Positions 53,507-64,000 of a stretch of DNA of 64,000 nt are shown here, one piece after another (the stretch's first letter is position 1; each line of letters opens with the position of its first letter). The DNA lies in NCBI RefSeq assembly GCF_000150275.1, contig NW_002060944.1:8890159-8954158 (forward strand). The letters are read 5' to 3'. The DNA comes from Trichoplax adhaerens. Taxonomy: Eukaryota; Placozoa; Uniplacotomia; Trichoplacea; Trichoplacidae. Made by a program: the position numbers and the translations under genes. A model generated the notes under the pieces. That model saw nothing but the letters and a program-made list of their open reading frames with translations. It made no database searches and was not told where the DNA came from.

Positions 53507-53674
53507 CGATCCATCTGTCTGATGTATGTTGACAAATCTGACTTCCGTATTTACTTAACCATTCTTCGACAAATTTAAGACCAATTATTACCGTAATATC
53601 AAAGAATTTACTAGACAAAGATGGGATGACGGTTATGTACACAAAGAATTTCACTACATCAACCCAGATGTAGA
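53507..53674 (-). CDS. Candidate orphan exon (56 codons, phase 1-1)
   Basis: An open stretch of exactly 168 bp between an acceptor (ATTTAG) and a strong GTAAGT donor, symmetric phase 1. It reads a hydrophobic segment (VVKFFVYITVIPSL) and then LKFVEEWLSKYGSQIC, faintly like the helical STAT N-domain, but not enough to assign. It lies between the two STAT genes on their strand. It may be an exon of an unseen gene, a STAT-related remnant, or chance. Confidence 0.3.
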
Positions 53675-53679
53675 CTAAA

Positions 53680-55589
53680 TTATGATTTAATTATCGTAGT
53701 GGATGAGTAGGACTATTTAGAAATTCATTCTAAATTAATAAATGAGTGCGATATTGTAATTGATGTGGTTATGTGATGAGGTAATCGCCTACACTATATC
53801 AGTGATTATTATAGTACAAAGTGGTACCAGTCTGGTCAACCTTAAATTCGCTTAGATAAGTCTATCTAATGAATACCCACTGTTAACTCTAAATATATTT
53901 TCATACATTGATAATTAAATTAACATAGAATACTTTAAGGTACTATAGAAAAGCCTAGGCAGGCTTTATTAATAGATTTCTAATTTTAGATGCCTCTTCA
54001 TCAATCACGTTATAAAGCTATATGATATTTAACTTATGTAATAGCTATGTAGAACTATAATCAAACTTATACCTATTATAATAAAATACACATTTTAATT
54101 TAGGTAATAGTCCTTTATTAATTGACAAGCTAGCGCAATCCACAGTTAAATCTAAGACTTGAAATATAATTCCGCTATGCAATAATTTCGTTAGGAAGTG
54201 ACAGATACGTTCGATGTTTTATTGTAGTCTTTATTAGATAATTTAATGCAGATACAACGATAACAGGGCATTATAAAGTTAACGTATTGTTTATATTCTT
54301 ACAGTAATGCGCTAATACAGGATAAATATTAATGAAAAATAGAATTTATAATACGCTTAATACTTATACGTAAGATAGCCCCATCTTGTAGAAATATTGC
54401 TATATCGTAAATTTAAAATATTCTCCTAATTTACAATCATAATTCCTATAATTTAGCACGAAATTTGTCTGGAAAATAGGGTTAAGAACTGAACACATAT
54501 CAACAAATTATGCAATATTCATTACAGGTAGATAGGTATAAGCTTACCTAGTTAATGACATTAACCAATCTAGCTTAGAATGTAATTAAAACTATTAGAT
54601 AACTTTCTATCTTATTAAAGTAAGTAATAACTAATTTATGATAATATTGAAGGCAATTCTTTAAATTATTTTAATGCTAATTTGAAGTGTAGATGTGAGA
54701 TAGTTTCTCTTTCATTAAACACAGAATGATCGATAATCTAGTCCTACTAAAAATATTCGAAGCTAGATCATTAACAAATAAGATACAATCGATTAAAGCA
54801 GATTGATCAAATAAGATACCATCGATTAAAGCCGCAAACTTAAGAAGTATTACTAGAAGTCAAATAATGTAAATTGCCAATTCAGGGACAGAGAAATCGA
54901 ATTCAACAACTCCGTTTAGTATAAGAGGTCCGCTGAATAAATATTTAGCAGTAATTGTAACAAATATACCCGACCATCAATTAAATAATGTCAGTCAGAA
55001 TTTTCTTGAAAGCACGGCTCATAGTCTGATATTTCCATATTTCCTATTAATTAATAAGTTACCATCATTGTTGGCTAAAATAGCATCATTAACACGATAG
55101 AGCTTGGATTACTTGACCCACGGAGTGAATTTTTAATATTTGCTAGTCGATAAAGTACAGTATGAAACTTGCGAGAATAGTCATAAATAACTTGTTTTTA
55201 GTAAATTTATCGTCAGTTATAATATTTTTATCTTACTACCTCCTTCATCATTGACTATTAGATTTCGCAAAGACTGTAATGCCACTTCACCAGGATATAT
55301 AACTCTCCATTTTCGATTACTTGATAATACGCTATTTGAGACAATTTCATAAAACGTAAGTTTAAACGATTATTGTAGGATATACCTTGTTGATACAAGT
55401 CCCTAACTCTATCCATTTACAACTCACTCATCGATCCATGATCTTTTTGATGAATTTTCTGGTTTGGTCCATCGAATAAGATTTTGCGCTAATATTGGAT
55501 TGTGAAATTATTAATCTCGAGAGAAGCATGTAGAGACTGATATTGCGAAATTAAATGTAGGGCTGCTTCAATAAAAAAGATGTTTTTAC
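53680..55589. other. Region 3' of STAT gene B
   Basis: The C-terminal exons of STAT gene B should lie here. At 55260-55340 on the minus strand two overlapping frames read AYYQVIENGELYILVKW and YPGEVALQSLRNLIVND, both plausible SH2 fragments but in different frames, so I left them out of the model. A short tandem repeat (acaaataagatac-atcgattaaagc, two units) lies at 54775-54832. Confidence 0.4.
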
Positions 55590-58500
55590 CGTCTTTATAC
55601 GGCACAGTAAGATTTCCGGGAGATTTTTCACTAAAACGTATAAGGCAAGTTCCAATTGGTTCACTCTGTAGGATAGATTCAGCTTCGGCCTTACTAATAA
55701 ATCCTATAATATTTCTATCAATAATTTCAGTGATTTAGTATTTTGATGTACACTGGTATTAGGAATAAAAATTTTGTTAGTAATCAATAGTGTCTATAGT
55801 TTCGTTTACTTATAATCGAAAAATTTTATCTAGAAATTGTTGAAAATATATTACTTTGTATTTTTATAGCAAATACTAAATTGAAAACTTTGATATCTTA
55901 CCCTTCCTTCCATAAAGTTGATAGTAAGTTTGCTGGCTTCGATATTGCTTCTAAACACATAAATATCCATTCACCAACAGAGTACCTGTCTGCTAAACCA
56001 GCCTTTGCATTCTGATTTACAAAATAAAATGTTAAAAATGTATTGATGAGATGACTACAGCAGAAATTTTACAGTTAATAAATCGCCTTTGAATGAGTCT
56101 CACATTGACGAAGACATCTCGGTTTACCAAGTCATTATCGTTGACAGTAACAGGATCTGCCGTTTCAAATATCATGTTTGTTAAATCTTTTAATTTGTCT
56201 CACATTTATCTAATTTTATATCGATTGTATGATTGCACTTTCTATATCATACTAGTGTGCCCACACGCCAAGTTTATATAGAATATAGATTTGTCGGTAC
56301 TGTTATACTGGCACTTCATCTACTACTGTACCTTCCCAAATAAGTTTAATTTATTTTAACTTATCAATCTTTTCTATTTTTGCTCACTATTTATTATGTA
56401 CCATTTTTTACAAATATTTTAATGACGAACTCTCGATTTAGATGAAATTGGAAAGATTTAGCCTCGTGCAATACTAGTACTGGTTAGTTAACTTAATCTT
56501 GCACTATAAACAGCCTGTTCTATTTTAAAAAATAATCGCCATTATAAAGTACATTTTTGTTACCTTTTCCGAAAATCATAAATTTAATATATTGCAGATT
56601 TATTGCTGATAATGATTTTTTAACGCGGTACTGGAATTGAAATACCAGCATTTTTTCAACTTCATACCAAGGCATATTAGGTTCATATGGAAAGCAACTT
56701 CCGGCTGAGATCAACTAATGGCAATGAGTCGTTTACGGAAATTCAATAAGCAATAAGTTATGAGTATCACAATACGAGCTATAATGAAAAATTAAACGCC
56801 TAAATTTAGCGAATTAAATTTTTATCTATCTATTGTGATTCCATGGTGATTCCAACTAATTACTTACGATGGGAATCACCGTAGTTATAGTATGTCAGAG
56901 TAAAATATATGTGGTACCATAATAATAATTGTTATAAAGTTATTGATAACTGTGTAAGTTTTTGTACTGTAATTACGACTAATAGTAAGTAATATTTGAT
57001 ATTTACAGTATTGTATAAAGAAGCAATCATAAGTACTCGTATAGGGTAAATTAGATGAGAATATAATATTTTTTAATATTGATATATTATCGTGTATAAC
57101 AATAAATACGAATGTGTAAGATTAACTACGTGAAATAGTGTAGCCTGCATCATAGCTTTAAATATAGCTAATGGAAATTTGTGCATCATGATGGCATGTT
57201 GTGTTATTAGTGAAAGCATACAAGCACAAATTGATGAATAAATGGAATAGTTTTTACCGGCTACACTCGAAGTATCTATTGTATGAAATCATAAAACCTA
57301 AATACATAACAATATCGTCACGGTGCAAGTACATCATGAACAGCAGTAGAGATTTTAAGTATTTTTACCGTAGCAGATTTCCATATTAGCTGTTGATTTT
57401 ATATGTTCTATTCTTTCTGTATTAATTAGCTGCGTTCTATAGTAGTACAGTGTTATGTTGTTCCTTATGCTACTAGGTTAAGGCTGTAATGTTAGCCGAA
57501 TAGTAGACATTCTTCTTATGGTAACCTTTGAGCCATTTACATAATTCTCATGTCCAGTACACCTAATAGTAACAAGTTTTCCTTAAAGAACTGTTCAAGG
57601 AGTCTATTGACGAAATTAGGGACTTCTTATCTTATTCCTATCTGCATCTTATCTAATGTTAAGCAAAAGAATTATGTTTTTCTCTATGCTTTTGCTTATA
57701 TAGATTAGATTGACTAAAACTATTGTAATTGTCTTGTAATTGCGACTATTAGCCGCTCGTAACCGGTTTTGTAGTTTCATAAGCAAACCAGCCTTGATCC
57801 TACTAGTTAGAATAAAGTAAAGTAACTCGATGTTGTACAGTTTATCGGGGGAATATGGTCTAAAAGGGTAGTTCTAAGTTGATACTAGGATAATCACTGA
57901 AAATAGCAACTTAGAAGAGCGAAATAGTTTACTTACACTTTGTCAAGAGTGTATTCTATAATAAATATAAATAACGTTATGAATCATAGTCCATTAGTAA
58001 CGCGACGGATTGTAGGGCTATTTCCGTCTAATAGTAGATCGTAGGTGCACTAAATTGATACTATAAACGCTCAAACTGTAGTTCGGTTATCTAGAATTAA
58101 TTAATAGAAGTCCATAGCTATAAATTCTGTATTTCTGTATTAATTTGGTTATTAAGTTAAACTCAGGTGTTAGAATCTTTAGATAATCCATCAATGTTAG
58201 TTATTGCTGAGGGGTATATAAATTCAGCAGATAGTTAGATAAAATCAGTTCTCTAGTTGTGTAACATAATAACAGTGGCGTTTAAGTTTTTGCAAGTAGA
58301 TAAGGGATACTAAATCCGGAAGACTCCAGAAATTTCGGGATTTTTGTACGTAAATTTTATCACAAAGTTAGTTTGTAACAACAACATCTTCGATCATCAA
58401 GCTATGTAACGTCTACTCTCTAAATCTGAATTAATTCCAATCGATAGCATTTACGATGTCAAAGAAAAGTAATTTAATACTGGTAACTCTCTAAATTTTT

Positions 58501-61239
58501 CCTACAAATTAAACTGTAGCTATTTCAAGCCAATTTAAACGGAAAGTAATACAAAATTAATACGTATACGTTCCTTTTAACTATTTCAATTTACGTAAGC
58601 TTAAATTAACGCACATCTGTATCTGGAATTAGATGAATATCCCAAGCTACGCCGGTATCAGCTCTAGCCAACTGATTACCACCAGTTAAGAGCGCGAAAG
58701 GCTTGCTCTTACACTCCATCTAAGAAACAAAAAGATTTTAATTTTACAAAATTTACAACAGATATAAAATTAAGGTAGATAGCGTATAATTATATTATTA
58801 GAATAAGTCATCCTGTGCTAAAATAAATTCGAATGTTATTGAGTAAGATCGATTTAAATCTTAATTATATTACTCTGGTTTGCAAATTTGCAGCTTAGGA
58901 TCAAATATTACTAGATATCAAGGATTTTATAGGAAATTATTAATAGAATCATTTCTTCACAAAGCCCTCCATTTGACTGATTTACGGCTAAAATCGAAGT
59001 TATGGTTATACAATAAAGAGGGTTGTAAATTTACGTATCATTTGATCAATTTTATTTATAAGATATCTAAAAATTGCTATATTATTTTAGAACTATCTTA
59101 TACATGAAATTAATAATATCACGGAAAATATTACCGCTAAAGTTGTTCCAAGACAAGTCTGAACGTTACAGCTAAAGATCAGCTGGCATCGATAATCCGT
59201 CACGTAAGGCTTCCGGAAATTGCAGATTGTTAGTCAGAATTTAATGACCAAAATTAGATCAGTGATAACTAGCAGTTAGATGAATTAAGGATTTACCAGC
59301 TCCTCAGCATTCTTATCTCGTTTTCCACTCGTAAAGCGTTCTTTAAATTTGCCTATACAATACTGTCTATCACCCAATTGTTCCAATGTCATTTCCTAGT
59401 ATTTTCAAAATTACGAGTTTGAATTGAATCTAGTTGCTCAACTTTCAACATTTAGATTATATTTGATATTACTCTATTCCAATATATTTCTATCATACAT
59501 TACTCATATTGGCATAATATATAGACTGATTCTCTTCAGTTAATAATTACAATTTGCAGATTTTCTGCTTATATTGTCGTTGAAAAAATTGTTAAAAGTG
59601 ATGTTGCTAACTAAATCAAATTTCTTTTAACATAAAAATCTTACAATAGCCGAAAAAGTTTTTTCGTGATTTCTCGTCTCGAATCTAAGAAAAATCAAAA
59701 CTAAAGATAAGCATCAATAAATCACAACTCTAATCCTCATTTACTATATCATAATTAACAAATATGCCAGGAAAAAGGATCTACTTCCTGAAAAGCTATT
59801 CCTACGTGATTTCTATTAGAAAATTCAAAAATATTGATAATTTCCTATCATTGTAAAAGTACAGCTAATATACGTTGCCCTTCAAACTTAGCAATGAAAC
59901 TTTAATCATTTTGAATGTACGAACTTAACTATACTTTAACTGCATCAATATTTATTAGCGCTGATTTGGATAAAATTACAAAAATATTTTATTTTTAGCA
60001 TAAATGAGTGAGATGATAATTATGATAATGGTAATGATAATTTTATAGGAGTAACTTTGTCGCTATCCTTAAAAAACATTTACCCATCATATGTCGTCTT
60101 TATCGGCTGTATGATAGAACATTTTTCATTAGCCAAAAATCTACAGATTAAATCATAGAAAATCATGTTTTTGGGATTAAGGCGCTAGTAAAAATTTAAG
60201 TTTTCATGAAATAATTTATCCCATATCGAATAAATTTATATCTAATAGAAAACATACACTGTGGTACATTTGATAAAATTCTCAAATTTGCTAGCTGATG
60301 AGCAGTGAATCATGACGAAGAACGATCTTTTGGAGTCCAGTTAGAATAGAAATTGAAATGGAAATAATCCGATAGATATAACAAGTTGATCAATATACAT
60401 AAGATAGTCTACTTGTCTTAGTATTGTTATATGGGTTATATTTAATTATCAGAAGCTCCAGTGAATTAATTGCTATAAGATTCATAATTACCTCATAATT
60501 AGTTGGTCATGTAGAGAAGTAATATATTGCAAGTTTCGATGACAAATGTCGAGTTCTTCCAACACATCTTTATTGTTCAGTTGTGATAGTAAATTCATGA
60601 CCTGTAATATCGGCAACGTTTATCTCGAAATATCTATTATCGCTAGGAGTATATTACTTAAATGCCATCAATTCTATAATCTTTTTTACTTCTTTGTGCA
60701 ACTGGTGGCAATACAAAAACTTATACTAACCTCTTGATTCACGCTTAAAAATATTCGGTGGACTTCCAGTATGTTTTTAATTCTAAAAATTTTTATAGAT
60801 TTATTACGTATGTCAATGCATTTACTATTAAATACACTATGAATATATACGGTAGATACGACTACAGCATTTTTAGATTAGAATCTATAAACTTATTTTT
60901 CGATATTGGTAACAAGCTGAGATTTTAAGGTAATGTCTGCGTGCTACTATGACTGCATTAAGATTATATCGTCTGCCAGTGCATTCTATTCACATCTTAT
61001 ATCATGAAATCTCAAGAAAGCAAGAATGTGAAATAATGTTACGCTAAACAATCCATGAGAATATGCAGGCTACATGGATAGAAGATATTTTTTATTCACA
61101 TTTTAATTACTTTAAATTCTGACTGTAATCATTTGTTAAGTAATGACTTACCCAGCGTGAATGTCTCTCAAATTTTCTTTAAATTCACTCGGAAATTGTG
61201 ATTCTTCAGAGTAAAAACGTGATTGCCATTTCCATCCCG
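55590..61239 (-). CDS. STAT: STAT transcription factor, gene B (partial model)
   Basis: Tandem paralogue of gene A. Supported exons: N-domain 61152-61239 (RFYSEESQFPSEFKENL, matching the STAT LYSDSFPMELR region); coiled coil 60492-60601; DNA-binding 59297-59395 and 58615-58719 (KSKPFALLTGGNQLA, then GVAWDIHL); linker 56564-56704 (MPWYEVEKML, KKSLSAINLQY) and 55902-56011 (YSVGEWIFMCLEAI, STLWKEG); SH2 55590-55714 (IIGFISKAEAESIL, GTCLIRFSEKSPGNLTV). The SH2 exon is 125 bp as in gene A, with the same 2-to-1 phases, and the last linker exon is phase 0-2 in both. RFSE keeps the phosphate-binding arginine. The start codon, some coiled-coil exons and the C-terminus are not located; an earlier exon must precede 61239 because it enters in phase 1. 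Confidence 0.8.
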
Positions 61240-62096
61240 CTAAAATTTGAATGAAAAAATTCATGCTTTTACAGGAATACCAGAATAGCAATATTATAAG
61301 AATTACCCAACAATCCCGCAAAATTTCTTTCATGGGTGGGTAATCGATATCTAAGCTATTTCTAAAGCTTTCTAATTTGCAACATATATTCGAAGATAGT
61401 GCTTGCAGTAGGAAAAAAACACCCCAACTTAATCTAATGTCCATACACAACTTGAAATGTTGGGCCTTGCTGTAGCTATCAAATGCTTTCGTACGACAGG
61501 CATTCTGTAATTGATTCATGATTAAAGATAATTTCGAAGATAGGCATTAGTAGATAGGATTAGAGCTTGACATTAGGAGATTTAGCTTCTAACGAAATCT
61601 ACAAACTAACGTAGGTAAAGAAGATTAGCACAAAATGCACATTACGAACTAATAACTTATCCTACCCGGATGCTACCATCATCGTATCCTTGAAATGCCT
61701 CGATACTAACTCCGCAGCCTCTGAGTTTGTGCTAACAAGAAACGTAATTTAAAAACTTACAGTGATGCCATAGATAATTGTAATCAGTAGCAGTAGAGTA
61801 ATAAGATATTTACATGATTTGATCATTTACTGAGAAACAACATAATTTAGCAACTGGAAATTTTATCATGTACTGGCTCTACTGTACATTTACTATAAAA
61901 ATAACGAAATCGTTTATTCCTAGAATTTCTACTATGATATCATGAATTAAGAGCATGTACTGTATAATAGCAGATCTGAACAAACTTCTTGATTAAAAAC
62001 ATTGTTTCATGCCAAATAAGTTATTAACAAATTAAAAATTTTACAAATTCAAAACATCATACTACTCTTTTCGCAAATTATATGATAACGACTCAC
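61240..62096. other. 5' region of STAT gene B
   Basis: Should contain the first exon and promoter of STAT gene B. A minus-strand frame runs open from 61519 to the N-domain exon, but the acceptor TTTTAG at 61240-61245 suggests the part above it is intron. Confidence 0.4.
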
Positions 62097-62436
62097 CCAC
62101 AAGCTCATAAGTGACGAAGTTAATTTATCATTGGTTAAATATTCAAATTTCTGTTAAAAAGCAAAATAGACATTTATTAATGATAGCTAAGTTAATGCAT
62201 AGGATCTTGTCACGACTCACTTTACGAAATGATTAACTTAAATAAATTTTAAGCAGTGGATGATACTTAAGCAATGAATTAAATAAAAATTTGACAGTAT
62301 ATTATATCTCATAGTTATATTTGAAATTGGATAATTTCGTAAATTGAATTCATAATTCATATTTCGTTAATCCCTATAGAGGGAATATAAATAAAGCACT
62401 AAACCTGATCGATAGTGTTTTTCATCGAATCAATTT
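62097..62436 (-). CDS. Two candidate exons of an unidentified coiled-coil segment
   Basis: Exons 62405-62436 and 62097-62150 join in phase 0 with good splice sites (donor GTGAGT at 62091-62096). They read IDSMKNTIDQ followed by KFEYLTNDKLTSSLM, a short helical, charged segment. It may belong to the 5' end of STAT gene B or to a gene further right. Very short, so chance is possible. Confidence 0.3.
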
Positions 62437-62754
62437 CTTGTACGACGACAACAGTTAACCAGTACTTGATTATAGCCAGACTGCAAGTATTATTCACTGT
62501 TATTCCTTCATTACTACATTAAAAGCAAGAATATAGACTATTAGGCTGGCTCTTCAATATTATCTAACTCCTATAATAGTAATCAGATGCTGTTTAAAAT
62601 CACTTCTGCTAAGAGTAGGATATATCATGTGTATGAGGATGGTAGCATCTTTATACTTATAAATATTAATGAAAATTTCAAAGGTTATTAAGCTTTTAGT
62701 GTTTAGACAATAACTAGCGAAAAAGTGATGTCTCAATGACATTTTAGAAGCGAT

Positions 62755-63425
62755 TGTAACGATATTATATTACTGTAGCATGAAATGCTGCTATAATGAT
62801 ACATACTGATGGTTAGGATATTAAATATCGTTAAAGTATTTAATCGATAATCAAGCATAGACGATCTATTTAAACGACTTATTACAAGAATTCCAAAGAT
62901 GTTATATTACTGTAGCATAGCATATAGTTTTACTAAAATGATCTATAGTGATCTTTCTGAAGTAAGAAATAAATAAAATATTGTAATGTTAAGCAATGAT
63001 CACAAGTAAGACTCCAATTTATATATTCAACGTATTTCTATGTATCAATAATAATATAATTATGAATAGAGAGAGTATTTAAAAATAGCTGATGGCAATC
63101 TCTTTTGAGAATTAAATTGATCAGACTTCTTAATGATCAAATAGATGATATATCTAGACAAACTGTAAGGAGTAATTCTAAAGATGTTATATATCTGAGT
63201 ATAAGTGTTGCTATAATGATCTTCTGTATGCTGATTCTTCTGAAGTAAAGAATATATAAGATAAATTTTATAATGCTAAGCGATAATTATAGGTCAGACT
63301 TCAATTTATATATTTAACGTACTTCTGTATATCAATAACAGTATAAGAATAAATGGAGTACTTAAAAATAGCTGATGACAATCTTTAAGGGGAATAAAAC
63401 TGATCAAAATTCTTAGTAATCAATT
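62755..63425 (+). repeat. Tandem duplication, unit ~285 bp, two and a half copies
   Basis: 62890-63140 and 63175-63425 share aaagatgttatat, gctataatgatct-type, ttctgaagta, caatttatatatt(c/t)aacgta, and aaaaatagctgatg(g/a)caatct in order. A partial earlier copy lies at 62755-62830 (tattatattactgtagcat, gctataatgat). Diverged and non-coding. Confidence 0.75.
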
Positions 63426-63429
63426 TTTT

Positions 63430-64000
63430 ATTGTCGTAATAATTCTACGGGTTACTGGGCCGCTGTAGTGATTTCAGCTAATTACAGCAGTTTTGCGTAT
63501 GCAATATAGTGATAGCATGTAGTATAGAACTGTATGTCTTAATAAAGTATATGCTATATAAGGCCGTAGCTGATAGCCATATTAAGTAATGTTATTAAGC
63601 AATGTACTAATGTGATCGATGACTCCTATGTAGAGGAGCAATTGATGATAATTTGTATAAGTTGTATAGAATTGTTACCGTGGAGGCTAAGTCGATTATC
63701 CGATTTATCTTAGCCACTTTCGACTATTATTATGAGGGGAAGAAATTGGAATTCTTCTCTGACTGACGACACACGTACGTTAATAAACTGGACTGTTATA
63801 AATCAATTATACGGTGTTGACTATTTAGTGTCACGTTAGGGATTTGCTCGATTTTAACAACTCAGAATTTTGAGTTGACGGATTACTAACCTAGGGCTAA
63901 TAAGCTGTACACTACAGCCACCTTGATTAATTATAATATTTATGCTAAAGTTTGATCTCAAACAGCATGTACTTTCTATCCTTACATATAGCTATAACGA
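63430..64000. other. Right edge, no gene seen
   Basis: No supported feature in the final ~570 bases. Confidence 0.4.

Overview
The window is animal (metazoan) nuclear DNA: AT-rich, with split genes, GT-AG introns of roughly 50-850 bp, and families found only in animals (STAT, SRCR/EGF/Ig mosaic protein). The small genome style, the very large SRCR/EGF gene and the early-animal look of the STATs suggest a placozoan (Trichoplax-like). That is an inference; a sponge or cnidarian is possible. I built the genes by reading translations and joining exons at splice sites with matching phase.

Layout. (1) 38-18275, minus strand: one very large secreted or membrane mosaic gene, leaving the window on the left. 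I resolve 37 exons: a signal peptide, about 23 EGF-like, 13 SRCR and 3 Ig-like domains. Every intron is phase 1, the classic exon-shuffling arrangement. One Ig exon near the left edge carries an in-frame stop. (2) 18276-29603: long non-coding stretch with an old ~1 kb direct duplication, a possible SRCR-like remnant, and a cluster of short palindromes (GTACTGTAC type) with a ~200 bp repeat in direct and inverted copies. (3) 29604-33463, plus strand: a complete 18-exon NRAMP/SLC11 divalent-metal transporter with two possible 3' ends. (4) 34742-38142, minus strand: a complete 16-exon proteasome lid subunit PSMD3/Rpn3, convergent with NRAMP. (5) 38440-40450: a second GTACTGTAC palindrome field, three copies of a ~200 bp repeat and a 115-bp minisatellite. 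(6) 41299-41511: an unrecognised small intronless ORF followed at once by AATAAA. (7) 42334-49889 and 55590-61239, minus strand: two paralogous STAT transcription factor genes in tandem. Homologous exons align, including SH2 exons of identical length (125 bp). (8) 61240-64000: weak candidate exons and tandem duplications.

The genes are not a functional cluster. NRAMP and PSMD3 are housekeeping neighbours. The SRCR receptor and the STAT pair are plausible recognition and signalling components, but nothing here shows they act together.
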